Shown here piece by piece: positions 1-9,820 of a stretch of DNA of 64,000 nucleotides. The translations under genes and the position numbers were made by a program. Positions within the stretch are counted from its first letter, which is position 1, and each line of letters starts with the position of its first letter. Source of the stretch: Anaerolineales bacterium (lineage in GTDB: Bacteria; Chloroflexota; Anaerolineae; 4572-78; J111); NCBI GenBank assembly GCA_020634935.1, contig JACKAT010000012.1, positions 1 through 64,000 of the forward strand, in the 5' to 3' direction. Under the pieces are notes generated by a model. The model searched no databases. It was not told where the DNA came from and saw only the letters and a list, made by a program, of their open reading frames with translations.

Positions 1-774
1 TTTCATCTCGATGGCTTTACCGGCCAGGTCGTGCGTGAATTTAGTCTGGACACCTATCGCGATCTGTTTACGGCATCCCATGTCGGCATTGTGGTGCGCA
101 CAGCCACTATGGCCTCGGCCGTTACGCTGGCGGCGGCGCTGCTGGCCTTCCCGCTGGCTTATTACACCACCCGCTACACTACGGGCCGGACCCGGGCGCT
201 GCTCTATCTGGCCGTGCTGCTGCCGCTGTGGTCGAGCTACATCATCCGCGTCTATTCGTGGAAGCTCATTCTGGCCAAAGAGGGGATCATCACCTGGGTT
301 GTCGGCAAGCTGGGGCTGACGGCGCTGCTCGATGGGGTGCTGGCGCTGCCGGTGATCGGCGGCCCGTCGCTGTCGTTTTCGAGCCTGGGCTTGTTTATCG
401 TCTTCACCTATATCTGGCTGCCGTATATGATCCTGCCGATTCAGGCCTCGTTGGAACGGATCCCCAAATCGCTCTTCGACGCCTCAACCGATTTGGGGGC
501 CAAACCGCTGACCACCTTTCGCCACGTGGTGCTGCCGCTAACGTTTCCGGGCGTGGTCGCCGGCTCGATCTTCACCTTTTCGCTGACGCTGGGCGATTAC
601 ATCATCCCGTCGGTTATCGGCAACTCCAGCCCCTTCATCGGCATGGCCGTTTACAGCTATCAGGGTACAGCCGGCAACATTCCGCTGGCCGCCGCTTTTA
701 CGACCATTCCGATTGTAATTATGGGCATTTATCTGACGGCAGCGCGCAAATTAGGAGCGTTCGATGCGTTATAA
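1..774 (+). CDS. ABC transporter permease, PotB/spermidine-putrescine type (5' end outside window)
   Basis: Inner-membrane permease of a binding-protein-dependent ABC importer, most like PotB of polyamine systems. The frame is open to base 1 and in-frame residues before the GTG at 31 read as protein, so the real start lies left of the window. About 257 residues are visible, with hydrophobic segments at roughly 30-55, 65-85, 125-150, 190-215 and 230-250. The cytoplasmic EAA loop that docks on the ATPase is clear (DLGAKPLTTFRHVVLP). The stop overlaps the next permease by 11 bp, so the two are translated together. The substrate is inferred from family resemblance; the ATPase and binding protein are not in the window. 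Confidence 0.85.
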   Translation, partial: FHLDGFTGQVVREFSLDTYRDLFTASHVGIVVRTATMASAVTLAAALLAFPLAYYTTRYTTGRTRALLYLAVLLPLWSSYIIRVYSWKLILAKEGIITWVVGKLGLTALLDGVLALPVIGGPSLSFSSLGLFIVFTYIWLPYMILPIQASLERIPKSLFDASTDLGAKPLTTFRHVVLPLTFPGVVAGSIFTFSLTLGDYIIPSVIGNSSPFIGMAVYSYQGTAGNIPLAAAFTTIPIVIMGIYLTAARKLGAFDAL

Positions 775-1570
775 TCGAGAGTTTAAAGCGCCGTTCGGGC
801 TGACGGCGGCGGCGGTGGGCGTGCTGCTGTTTCTGCACATCCCCTTTGCCATTGTGATGCTGTACGCCTTCACCACCGATGAGGCGGCTTTCACCTTTCC
901 GCCGCCCGGCTACACCCTCAAATGGTTTGGCGTGGCCTGGAACCGGCCCGACTTGTGGGCGGCGCTGCTGCTGTCGGTGCGGGTGGCCTTGCTGGCAACG
1001 CTGGCCGCGATAATTCTGGGGACGCTGGCCGCGGCCGCCGTCTATCGCAGCCGCTTCTTCGGGCGAGAGGCCATCTCCTTTTTGCTGGTGCTGCCCATCG
1101 CCCTGCCCGGCATCGTCACCGGTATTGCCCTGCGGTCGATGATGGGCTTGATGGATTTGTCTTTCAGCTTCTGGACGATTCTAATCGGCCACGCCACGTT
1201 TTGTGTGGTCGTTGTTTACAACAATGTGCTGGCGCGTTTCCGGCGCACCGGCGGAGCGCAGATCGAGGCGTCGATGGACTTGGGGGCCGACGGCTTCCAG
1301 ACCTTTCGCTACATCGTGCTGCCCAACCTGGCCACCGCCCTGCTGGCCGGCGGCATGCTGGCCTTCGCCCTCTCCTTCGATGAAGTCATCGTCACCACCT
1401 TTACCGCCGGCCAGCAATCGACGCTGCCCATCTGGATTTTCAGCCAACTCACCCGCCCCCGCGACCGGCCGGTGACCAACGTCGTTGCCTTTCTGGTGGT
1501 CAGTATCACGGCTATCCCCATTCTCTACGCTCACTATTTGTCCCAACGGTCGGGCGACACCGCCGAGTAG
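764..1570 (+). CDS. ABC transporter permease, PotC/spermidine-putrescine type
   Basis: Second permease of the same importer, 268 residues, the usual length of PotC. It has an N-terminal membrane helix (about 14-36), several further helices and the EAA loop DLGADGFQTFRYIVLP near residues 172-190. The ATG lies inside the end of the upstream permease gene (11-bp overlap), typical of translationally coupled permeases that form a heterodimeric pore. The C-terminus has the FDEVIVTTF segment common in PotC relatives. Polyamine specificity is inferred; other PotBC-like importers take up thiamine, iron or sulfonates. Downstream there is only a short A/G-rich stretch with GAATGGAGAATAGAGAATG-type repeats before the convergent C39 peptidase gene. 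Confidence 0.88.
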   Translation: MRYNREFKAPFGLTAAAVGVLLFLHIPFAIVMLYAFTTDEAAFTFPPPGYTLKWFGVAWNRPDLWAALLLSVRVALLATLAAIILGTLAAAAVYRSRFFGREAISFLLVLPIALPGIVTGIALRSMMGLMDLSFSFWTILIGHATFCVVVVYNNVLARFRRTGGAQIEASMDLGADGFQTFRYIVLPNLATALLAGGMLAFALSFDEVIVTTFTAGQQSTLPIWIFSQLTRPRDRPVTNVVAFLVVSITAIPILYAHYLSQRSGDTAE

Positions 1571-1689
1571 AATGGAGAATAGAGAATGAAGAATGGAGAA
1601 AATTTGGTTTTCTACTTAACCTTGTTACTGAAAATAAAACAAACGGCCAACTCTTTAAATTATTTCCACAAAGATGGATGTACGCTTGC

Positions 1690-2151
1690 TTAGGAGGTGA
1701 TCAAAGCGTAATAATAATCTCGTTCCAGCCAGGCCAATTCGAAATCGCCACGAGGGACTGGAATAGGGGCTTCAATTTTACTGCGGTCGGGGTCGTTCAC
1801 ATATACTTGAGTCTCATCGTACCCAACGACGACAAGCGCATGGTCTGTATTGTAGGTCCAATAGGGTAATTCACCGGTTCGGACAAAGACAATGACCGGA
1901 TGGCCCTGTTGTAGTATAGATTCCAGCCCTGCTATATCGGTTTGACTGTAGGTGATATTGAGATTTTCAGTGGTGAGGTGACGGATATTGCCGGCCGGAG
2001 CGCCGTAGGGTTGAATGTCTAACAGCCGGAGAAGATGGGCATAATCAAGCGATCGGTCGAGGTAGGTCAGAATCATTGCCGCGCAGGCCGCCAGACAATC
2101 ACCATCACCCTGTTGCGGTTGATGCGGTACTGAGAGCAAGACCTCTGGCAC
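1690..2151 (-). CDS. C39-like (papain-fold) cysteine peptidase
   Basis: A 153-residue protein with the layout of the peptidase_C39_2 family: Cys19 in DGDCLAACAAMIL, His104 in TDHALVVVGYDE and Asp120 in VNDP, in the order expected for a catalytic triad. No signal peptide or membrane segment is visible, so it is either a cytosolic enzyme or acts with a partner. The start is GTG at 2151, inside the 3' end of the upstream gene (47-bp overlap), so the two are coupled. In this family the domain also occurs as the protease part of peptide exporters; here it stands alone. The substrate is unknown. Confidence 0.8.
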   Translation of the reverse strand: MPEVLLSVPHQPQQGDGDCLAACAAMILTYLDRSLDYAHLLRLLDIQPYGAPAGNIRHLTTENLNITYSQTDIAGLESILQQGHPVIVFVRTGELPYWTYNTDHALVVVGYDETQVYVNDPDRSKIEAPIPVPRGDFELAWLERDYYYALITS

Positions 2152-2461
2152 GAGTGTTTATCTCCGTTATCTTCTGCGGGGTAATGTGCAGTTGCCCTGT
2201 TTCCACATCAACGTCAATGATCCCAACTTCACCTACATCGCCGTGTGAGGTCAAGGATAAAATTACAGGCACCCGCCACAATATGCGCTCGTCAACCACA
2301 AGGACCGGTGTGCCAGCATGCATCATATAGCTAACTTCACTCAGCACAAAGCCATTGACCTTTTGTTTGGCGGCAAAGGCGGAGATATTGACATCTGCTG
2401 TCACCTTGATTGCCACTTCTAATTTCCCGGACTTGGGTAGGGCTTCCATAATTGAGGCCAT
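2105..2461 (-). CDS. Conserved-looking small protein coupled to the C39 peptidase
   Basis: A 118-residue protein of unknown family. Residues 1-95 look like a compact alpha/beta domain (KLEVAIKVTADVNISAFAAK followed by a strand-rich part with VLVVDERILWRVPVILSL and GEVGIIDVDVETGQL). The last 15 residues lie in the overlap with the C39 gene and are low-complexity, so they may be tolerated rather than functional. The start ATG at 2461 is preceded by AAGGAG on the minus strand. The tight overlap suggests co-translation with the C39 peptidase as an inhibitor, substrate or delivery partner, but that is only inference. Confidence 0.6.
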   Translation of the reverse strand: MASIMEALPKSGKLEVAIKVTADVNISAFAAKQKVNGFVLSEVSYMMHAGTPVLVVDERILWRVPVILSLTSHGDVGEVGIIDVDVETGQLHITPQKITEINTRARGLALSTASTATG

Positions 2462-2543
2462 TCATTTCTCCTTCATCTGACTGCATCAATGCTCGATTAT
2501 AAGATTATATCGACAATCAGATAGGCTGCCAATTTTTTGCTAT

Positions 2544-2711
2544 GGTCTGGTCGGTAACCTGGTCATCGGCGTTGTGGGGGCGATTATCGGCGGCTATTTG
2601 TTTGGTCTACTGGGGATTAATCTAGGGATTGGCGGGCTGGCCGGTTCGATTATCGTGGCGTTTGTGGGGGCGATTATCTTGATCTTTATTTTAGGGTTGA
2701 TCAGGCGGTAG
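2544..2711 (+). pseudogene. Remnant of a GlsB/YeaQ/YmgE family membrane protein
   Basis: In this frame the DNA encodes 55 residues ending in TAG that match the C-terminal two thirds of the GlsB/YeaQ/YmgE (transglycosylase-associated) family: NLVIGVVGAIIGGYLFG, a glycine-rich loop, IVAFVGAIILIFILGLIRR, stop. The first 25 or so residues (first helix and start codon) are missing; upstream codons have no recognisable family sequence and no ATG. It is probably a 5'-truncated gene. A strong terminator follows 20 bp after the stop and fits the old transcription unit. Confidence 0.6.
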
Positions 2712-2732
2712 ATCATTTGATTCTGATTCCTA

Positions 2733-2773
2733 AGCACACACGACGCCGTTTTTTGCGTCGTGTGTGCTTTTTG
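2733..2773 (+). terminator. Rho-independent terminator
   Basis: A perfect 14-bp stem (AGCACACACGACGC / GCGTCGTGTGTGCT) with an 8-base loop, followed by TTTTTG on the plus strand. It would end transcription of the GlsB-like remnant and would stop plus-strand reading into the convergent giant gene. Confidence 0.85.
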
Positions 2774-2863
2774 TAATACGCTTGAATTTAAATGCCCCTA
2801 CCGAAAGATATAACACACGGCCAATTTTTCAAATCTAGGTATATCTAGGTTGATCCCAGGTTT

Positions 2864-5800
2864 TTACTTCTTCCAGGTCAGCGATACATCATCAACATAC
2901 ATGGCCGAAGGATGATTTGTCCAACCTTGATTATAAACGTCAAAATAAATGTAGACAGTGCGTCCAATAAAATCAGAAAGATCGTAGGTGCGGGCCTCCC
3001 ACTTTTGACTATTGCTTAGCTCGCTAGAAAGAGTCTCAAGGACTTGAAAGCGGTCGTTGAGAACCAGGATAAATTGGCGATCACCGCCGAAGTAATCCTG
3101 ACTGATTGGATAAATATGGACCTTTAGAGTTACCTGGCGAGCTTCTAATGGAATGACCACTTTTTGCCAGACTGAGCTATAGCTGATCACATCTCGCTCG
3201 TTTTTTTCTATCCCCAATTTAAAAGCTCGTGCGCCTGTGTAGACCTGGGTAGTATTATAACTACCCAAAACTGGTGTGTCTCCAATTATCCAGCCTTCGT
3301 CTGTTTCAAAACTTCCGTTGATGATTAACTCGGTAGGAAGATTGGGTGATGGTGACGGCGTGGGACTAGCAGTAGGCGTGGATGAGGGGATGGGGCTAAC
3401 CGTAGGTGTTGGTGTAATAGTTGTCGCGGTTTGAGTAGGTGTGGGACTAACAGTAGGCGTAGATGTGGGAGTGGGGGTAAGGGTTATTGTGGTTGGTGTA
3501 GGCATTGGTGTGGGGGTAAGAGAATCTACAATAATGGTATCAGAGGCTGAACAATCAGAAAACTGAGTTCCTGAAGGATCAGAAGCGGTGATTGTAAATT
3601 GGTAACTTCCGGCCACGGTGGTATCTGTGTACACACCTTGATAATCGCCGGCTCGATCATCTAGCTCAATTTCGTTAGAGGCTTGTGCTGTGATTAACGG
3701 TTTAGCGACTTGCGCCCGGACGATAGCGCCTACAATGGGCTGACCTTGATTATCAACAACCCCGGCCGTGAAATTGATGGGATCATTGACCAAATAAGAG
3801 GGCTTGTCAAAGGTAATAGCCGCAAGTTGACAAGCCGCGAGGGCGGGCTTGGATGATAGATCGAGCGGCAAATAATGAGCCTGTGAATTATCCCAAACGC
3901 CGCGCCCAACTTCTTGGTCATCGATTTTAAGAACTACTGGTTGCCCAATACCTCCGCAACCACTGGTGGGACTGTTAGGAACGCTAGCGTTCACCTGAAT
4001 TTTGTAAGCCGCCTTCCCTTCCCATTCGGCGATGCTGGATTCTCCGCAGACAATGCCGTTCATCTCAGCTGTGATTTGAGACCCCACTATGTCACTTATG
4101 AAGGTTGTCGGCGTCACCCAGCCATAAATGGTAGTCGGCAGAATGGCGGGAATTGATGCTCCCTGAATTGGGGATAACGTGGAACCGTCGTTTTGGGCAA
4201 TAGTTACTGAGCCAGAAGGTGATGTATCCGTCGTTCTGGGTTGAGGCGGATCAGGGACACCCAAATAGAGCGTAAATGGCTCGGTAGCGTAGAGCCAATA
4301 AGATTTGCTAAATTCAAGGTGGGTGAGGTCGTTTACAAATTCGGCCAACTCCGGCTGATTTTCGACTACCGTGCGATCATATAATCGGTAGAGAGTGGTT
4401 TGACCATCCGTTAAAATTTCCGTACCGTAAACCGATGTGTATTTATCACCGAGCGAAGCCAGAGCCTGCCCCACCGGCCGTTCGCCGGTAATCGGATAGC
4501 CAAGCGGATTCCAGCCTTTGTGGAAGCCCGTGATTTCAACCGTAGCCGCCAGCGCAAACAACCCCTTTCCGTCTTGAGGCATAAGGGCTGAGGCCCGATT
4601 ACGGAAAGGATAGGAAGCTGTTTCCAGTCGTTCCCAGCTTTCTCCCTCGTCGGGCGAGTAATAAATAGCCAATCTCTCCTCTTGGCCCGGTGGGACGTCA
4701 CGCTCCAAATATTGGAATGAGATAGCGTTTTGAACGACGGTATCTTCTGTAGAAAAACGATATGTCTGCCCTACCGGAGTCAACCAGAAAGGTAGGTTAA
4801 TAGGTGCAGGTAATGCTTGCAGTGAGTACTTTCCAATTGTGTCAAGTGGGTTCTCACTTTTGACAATGGTCACCTGCCCATCACTAGAAATGATAGGGGC
4901 GTAATCATAGTAAAACGAGTAGCGCCGTACAGCACCACGATAGGCTCTAAAGCGGTAACCGTAATTGTAGGTGTAGATTGGACCACGAATAGGACGAGGA
5001 CGATAATTTCCTGGCCAGTTGCCACCTAGATTAAACTCAACCAGAAATTCTCGCTTTAAGTTTTCTTTTTCTTGTATCAAAATAAAACCTTTAAAGGTGG
5101 GATCCGGTGTTGTGACGGTTTGGCTAAAGACAGAGTGCGTGGCGTCGACGGAGATGTGGTTTAACGGCATTTTATCTGATGCCCATCCAAAGTCGGAGAG
5201 AATTTGAACATTCAAGACGGTTTGAGACAAAGCGGGTGAGCCTATAACGGTCACCTCAAAGGTATCTGAAGCGACCGGCGTCATAGTAACTTCAGGCGGC
5301 CAATCGTTAACCTCAACAAGCGGGATAGTGCTACCACTCTGCCCGACGATGGCACAGCCGACTTGCATCGGTTCGGTACCATAATTGAAAACACATACCC
5401 TATCGCCTGGCTCTGCCCCTCTAGCTTCTAAAAGACCTTGATCCGGCCCACCCAGAGCAATAACGTAATCATCTGTCATAACACCGTTATTGTACAACTT
5501 AAATAAATATGCTTCTGTTAGACCATCCTCTACAGGCTGCTCGGATTGCGTGGTCGTGATTTCAAAGAACGGTGCCTCTAGAGTTCGAGCTGGACTAGGA
5601 ATCTTGTCTTCATTGAAAGTAATTTGAGTAACCTGTAGAGGCAAACTATTTGGTCCAGATACAGTTGTTGTCAGATTAGTAGTAAGTCCATCAAAATAGT
5701 GGGTAATCGTTTCCCAATCAGTGCGACCGGTAGTTTTCTCGGCAATAGTATTGAGACATTCACCATTCCAGCCGGATTCGTCCAAAAATTCGCTGTACTC

Positions 5801-8800
5801 AATCCGGTAAGCATCCGTCATAGCGCTATTACGGCAGTCGGAATCAATTAGTAAGCCCGTATTATCGAGGCCGAGATAGTTGTCCGGCAAACGTAATAGA
5901 TAATGCCCCAACTCGTGAGCGAGCGCCCGAGGCCAGTCATCGGCCAGTGGTTCAGAAGCGTTACCAAAACGAGTCCAGACCGGGCCCATACGTACTTGAC
6001 CCGGCAGGTACGCATCAGTTAAGACAGTTGTATCTGATAACGTTTCACTTTGGGGGATATCAACTGCTCCACCCAGGTCAGAATTGGGGCGTGTTCGATT
6101 ACTGGCCTGAATGACGATATCAACCAGCGGCCAGTTCACCTTCCCATGAAAAACTTCAACTTCGCCCAGCGCCATCTGACCGTTGCTTAAATCGAATAGA
6201 ATTTCTGAAGTTCGTTTTATATCGCGCTCTAGTTGGTTTACATATGCCACATCATTGCGAGCATCCCACTCCAGTGATATGGAGAGATTGAAAAGGTAGA
6301 GCGATCGAGGATTATCGCCAGGAATAACCAGTTTTTGGACCCCAAACTTACCAATACTATCCTCATCTAAACCCGGCTCCGTTGGTACTGCGCTTGTATG
6401 ATAAAGGGTGTAGATCCGGGTTCCTGTGACCGGCAATAGAGCGACCAATGTGTCGCTGATAGCGAGCCGGCCTCGCCCTTGCAAAAAACCTTGTTGATCC
6501 GTCGTAAAAGGCGTTTTTACCTGGTTATGATAAACTAATGCATTAGGGATCGGCGAGTCATCTTCATCAACCACCTGGATTTGACTGCCGCGCACCCGAA
6601 AGGGAAAGGTCGTGCTGCTAAACGAGCCATAAAGGTATGGGCCGGGGATTTGATTCGCTCTATTTTGAATGGTGGGTTTAGCGCTCAAGCGGAAGACAAC
6701 ATTGTCGCTTTGCCCAAAGATGCCGCTGTTAAGCACATCCCAGGTAAACGTGTGCGCGACGCCGGTTGGTGAGGTGGTAAGCACTTTTTGTGGGGTAATA
6801 ACCGAGACGGCTTCAAGCCAATTGTCGCCGCCATCAAGCGAATATTGTCCCTGGACACTGGCCACCGGCACGCTGTAGGGATGGGTTAAGGTATAGGGAA
6901 AGGTTATGATTGGTTCAGTCAATACCTTTGCCGATGAGTAGTAGTCGGCATTTCCAGGTGGCGTGGGGCGAGCAATATAGACTCTTGGTAGGGTAAGCCC
7001 GCTTTTATCTGAGTTGAGTGTATTGGGGTAAAGTTGTATATCTTCACCGAAATGTGGTGGTGAAGGTATCCATCCCTGACCTGTAGCTAAATCGAGATCA
7101 CCATCGTTGTCATAATCTCCCCAAGCACTGCTAAAAGTGCTGCCTGTATTGACTGTCCAGACAGCCCCGGAAGTTAAGGTTCCATTATCATTGCGATAAA
7201 TTCGGCTGGCAACACCCCAAGTGACAGCAATTAAGTCGAGATCGCCATCATTGTCGTAATCCCCCCAGGCAATGTCTGAGGTTAAATCAATGTCAGCGGA
7301 AGCCCAGACTTCTGTAAATTTTGGAGTTGCGTCATCGATGTCTATTCCATCATTACGAAACAAGCGATTAGGGCGAAAATAGTTTCCCAGAGCAATATCC
7401 AAATCACCATCCCCATCGTAATCGCCCCAGGCCACACTTTGTGTACTCAAATTAGGTCTGAGCGACTCAGGTGGCATCTTGAATGGCTGGGTTGTTAAGA
7501 TGCCTTTATTATTTTGGTATAATAGATTGGCCCCGCCGGCCAATAGGTCCAAATCGCCGTCGCCATCATAATCGCCCCAGGCCACACTTTCAGTATCTAC
7601 CCGAACGATTGATGACCAAGATGGTGTTGTTTCTAGCATCGTTCCTTGATTGTAATAAACCCGATCAGGACGGCAAACTCGTCGATTTGTGTCAGGATCA
7701 TTCGCACATTTGGTACCGGCGGCTAAATCGAGGTCGCCGTCGCCATCTACATCGCCCCAAGCGATGCTGGTGACGGTATCGGTAATTATTTCAGATATCC
7801 AGGAAGCTTCATTTTCCAGCTCTCCATTGGTATTGTAGTAGACCCGCAGTGAGCGACAATCTTGCCCTAAAATTTGAGGTTTATTACAGAAATTACCGAC
7901 GGCTAAGTCTAGAAACCCATTACTGTCAACATCGCCCCAGGCCACCTGTCGTGTTTGCTCTTCTTCCACCGGCTGCCAGGATGATAAATCGAAACGAGGA
8001 GTTTGTTCGTTATCTGTCAATCCTTTATTGAGATAAAGTTGGTTGGGGTAACATCTTGTAGAGGTGATATCAGGATACTGACATCCATTTCCCAATGCTA
8101 AATCCACAAGCCCATCATTATTGACATCACCCCAGGCAATATCGAGCGGGTAGGAGTGATTTTTAGCGACCTTATAAGGCTCACCTATCGTTAGAAACCC
8201 GCCATTATTACGGTAAAGACGGTCTATTCCTCCATTTCCTACGGCGATATCCAAATCGCCATCATTGTCTACATCGCCCCAAGCAGCAGCATCGGTGCGA
8301 TCCGCCAGATTGGCTGGAGATTTCCAAATCTCTACAAATTTTGGCTCTGCTCTCGCATCTTGAGTAGTATCGTTACGAAATATTTGGCTTCGATTATTGG
8401 CGTTGCCAATAAATAGGTCGAGATCACTATCTCCATCGTAATCACCCCAGATTACCTCTCTAGTTTCGTCCTGATTTCCAATTATAAGGGTCGAGGTGAG
8501 AGGGATGTCCGGATTTTCTGCCGAAATATTGTGATAAATTCGATCACGCTGCTGGCTTCTATTATTTCCTACAGCTACATCCAAAAAACCATCCCCGTCG
8601 TAATCGCCCCAAGCGACCGTTTCAGTTAGTTCCAACTCTGGCGAAGTCCAGACTAATGAAAAAATAGGCGAACCATCGCTTAGTTTACCGTCAACACAAA
8701 CGAGCTGTGGGTTGTCGCTAGATAGACAGTTATTGCGATACAATCGATTAGACTCATAGGTTATTGGATCAGGCGCTCCTTTGGGATTACCGTTTCCAAC

Positions 8801-9604
8801 TAATAAATCCAAATCTCCATCATTGTCGTAATCCCCCCAAGCAATTCCCTGTGTTGTATCACTTTCAACTGAAGTCCAGACCAGTTCAAAGACAGGGTTA
8901 TTGCTGTCTTTGGTTAAGTTTCGATAGAGCCGGTTGTAACCTTTGTTGCCCATCACCAAATCCATGCGACCATCGCCGTCATAATCGCCCCAGGCAATGC
9001 TGCGGGTGTCATCGGTCGCACTCAAAGTAAGGCTGCCTGTAATCAAGGTGCTGGTCAAGGCAAAGCCATTGCGAATCAAAACTCCGTTATCGTTTCGGTA
9101 AAGACGATCTGGACCAGGATTGCAGGTTTCATTCCACTGACACCCATTACCAGCCGCCAAATCAAGATCGCCATCATTATCATAGTCGGCCCAGGCAAAG
9201 TCATTGGTATATTCAATTTCAGCGCTGCTCCAAACCCAGCCAGGAGTTAACGTCCCACTAATATTGCGATAGACGTGATTAGCCGCCCCATTGCCCAACG
9301 CTAAATCCAACCAGCCGTCATTATCATAATCACCCCAAGCGATACTTCTTGTTTCTGCCCCATCTATGGAAGACCAATCGAGTTGGAACAGCGCCGGATT
9401 GACATCTTGCGAGGAAGGGCTGTTATTTTGGAGAGCAGGAGCAGGTGCCTCCTCCTCATTAAGTTCCGAACTTTGGGAAGCATTACTGGCAGCCGCTTCC
9501 TGAGATAAAAATAGTATGGGGATAGCCGTTACAGTTCCGATAATAGCAAAGGTCACGAGAACCAATACCAGGGTGAAAAGTAATTTGTTTGGTGGCTGTT
9601 GCAT
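2864..9604 (-). CDS. Giant exported VCBS/FG-GAP repeat protein with HELGH metalloprotease motif and C-terminal jelly-roll-like domain
   Basis: 2,246 residues. An N-terminal hydrophobic segment (about 7-33) is a signal peptide or anchor. Residues about 86-845 carry 14 Ca-binding VCBS/FG-GAP repeats with the core WGDYDNDGDLDLAVGNG. A middle section contains ALAHELGHYLLRLPDNY (His1230, Glu1231, His1234), a zinc-protease-like motif, followed by a possible Met-turn (NSAMTDAY). Beta-sandwich-like modules follow, including a GWNPLGYP segment near 1698. A Pro/Thr-rich linker at about 2026-2088 leads to a final domain of about 155 residues resembling a carbohydrate-binding or jelly-roll module (NGSFETDEGW ... 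YVDDVSLTW). The protein is probably secreted or cell-surface and calcium-dependent. Proteolytic activity is inferred from the motif only. It lies 216 bp downstream of the STAND regulator on the same strand. Confidence 0.9.
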   Translation of the reverse strand: MQQPPNKLLFTLVLVLVTFAIIGTVTAIPILFLSQEAAASNASQSSELNEEEAPAPALQNNSPSSQDVNPALFQLDWSSIDGAETRSIAWGDYDNDGWLDLALGNGAANHVYRNISGTLTPGWVWSSAEIEYTNDFAWADYDNDGDLDLAAGNGCQWNETCNPGPDRLYRNDNGVLIRNGFALTSTLITGSLTLSATDDTRSIAWGDYDGDGRMDLVMGNKGYNRLYRNLTKDSNNPVFELVWTSVESDTTQGIAWGDYDNDGDLDLLVGNGNPKGAPDPITYESNRLYRNNCLSSDNPQLVCVDGKLSDGSPIFSLVWTSPELELTETVAWGDYDGDGFLDVAVGNNRSQQRDRIYHNISAENPDIPLTSTLIIGNQDETREVIWGDYDGDSDLDLFIGNANNRSQIFRNDTTQDARAEPKFVEIWKSPANLADRTDAAAWGDVDNDGDLDIAVGNGGIDRLYRNNGGFLTIGEPYKVAKNHSYPLDIAWGDVNNDGLVDLALGNGCQYPDITSTRCYPNQLYLNKGLTDNEQTPRFDLSSWQPVEEEQTRQVAWGDVDSNGFLDLAVGNFCNKPQILGQDCRSLRVYYNTNGELENEASWISEIITDTVTSIAWGDVDGDGDLDLAAGTKCANDPDTNRRVCRPDRVYYNQGTMLETTPSWSSIVRVDTESVAWGDYDGDGDLDLLAGGANLLYQNNKGILTTQPFKMPPESLRPNLSTQSVAWGDYDGDGDLDIALGNYFRPNRLFRNDGIDIDDATPKFTEVWASADIDLTSDIAWGDYDNDGDLDLIAVTWGVASRIYRNDNGTLTSGAVWTVNTGSTFSSAWGDYDNDGDLDLATGQGWIPSPPHFGEDIQLYPNTLNSDKSGLTLPRVYIARPTPPGNADYYSSAKVLTEPIITFPYTLTHPYSVPVASVQGQYSLDGGDNWLEAVSVITPQKVLTTSPTGVAHTFTWDVLNSGIFGQSDNVVFRLSAKPTIQNRANQIPGPYLYGSFSSTTFPFRVRGSQIQVVDEDDSPIPNALVYHNQVKTPFTTDQQGFLQGRGRLAISDTLVALLPVTGTRIYTLYHTSAVPTEPGLDEDSIGKFGVQKLVIPGDNPRSLYLFNLSISLEWDARNDVAYVNQLERDIKRTSEILFDLSNGQMALGEVEVFHGKVNWPLVDIVIQASNRTRPNSDLGGAVDIPQSETLSDTTVLTDAYLPGQVRMGPVWTRFGNASEPLADDWPRALAHELGHYLLRLPDNYLGLDNTGLLIDSDCRNSAMTDAYRIEYSEFLDESGWNGECLNTIAEKTTGRTDWETITHYFDGLTTNLTTTVSGPNSLPLQVTQITFNEDKIPSPARTLEAPFFEITTTQSEQPVEDGLTEAYLFKLYNNGVMTDDYVIALGGPDQGLLEARGAEPGDRVCVFNYGTEPMQVGCAIVGQSGSTIPLVEVNDWPPEVTMTPVASDTFEVTVIGSPALSQTVLNVQILSDFGWASDKMPLNHISVDATHSVFSQTVTTPDPTFKGFILIQEKENLKREFLVEFNLGGNWPGNYRPRPIRGPIYTYNYGYRFRAYRGAVRRYSFYYDYAPIISSDGQVTIVKSENPLDTIGKYSLQALPAPINLPFWLTPVGQTYRFSTEDTVVQNAISFQYLERDVPPGQEERLAIYYSPDEGESWERLETASYPFRNRASALMPQDGKGLFALAATVEITGFHKGWNPLGYPITGERPVGQALASLGDKYTSVYGTEILTDGQTTLYRLYDRTVVENQPELAEFVNDLTHLEFSKSYWLYATEPFTLYLGVPDPPQPRTTDTSPSGSVTIAQNDGSTLSPIQGASIPAILPTTIYGWVTPTTFISDIVGSQITAEMNGIVCGESSIAEWEGKAAYKIQVNASVPNSPTSGCGGIGQPVVLKIDDQEVGRGVWDNSQAHYLPLDLSSKPALAACQLAAITFDKPSYLVNDPINFTAGVVDNQGQPIVGAIVRAQVAKPLITAQASNEIELDDRAGDYQGVYTDTTVAGSYQFTITASDPSGTQFSDCSASDTIIVDSLTPTPMPTPTTITLTPTPTSTPTVSPTPTQTATTITPTPTVSPIPSSTPTASPTPSPSPNLPTELIINGSFETDEGWIIGDTPVLGSYNTTQVYTGARAFKLGIEKNERDVISYSSVWQKVVIPLEARQVTLKVHIYPISQDYFGGDRQFILVLNDRFQVLETLSSELSNSQKWEARTYDLSDFIGRTVYIYFDVYNQGWTNHPSAMYVDDVSLTWKK

Positions 9605-9820
9605 TTCTCTCTCCTATTGATGGGGTGAAGGAATACCATATGATAGATGTCCAGCCGAGGCGGGATAATTGCATGCTTTGTTGAAGCACTGATGCACTGA
9701 ATTTTATGAAAGCACTGAAAAATATAGCCTCCTTCAGTGATTTCAAGCCCATCAGTGTTTCAGTGTTTCACCCGTTGTTTACCGGATTTGTTTCAAATTA
9801 CAAAGGTGTTCGTTAGTAAA

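Noticed and set aside
228..803. Long open frame overlapping the PotB-like gene in another frame
   Set aside because: It shadows the permease frame and its translation is low-complexity Arg/Gly/His-rich, unlike a protein family.
1181..1546. Minus-strand open frame across the PotC-like gene
   Set aside because: GC-rich antisense shadow, Gly/Gln-rich, no ribosome site and no family pattern.
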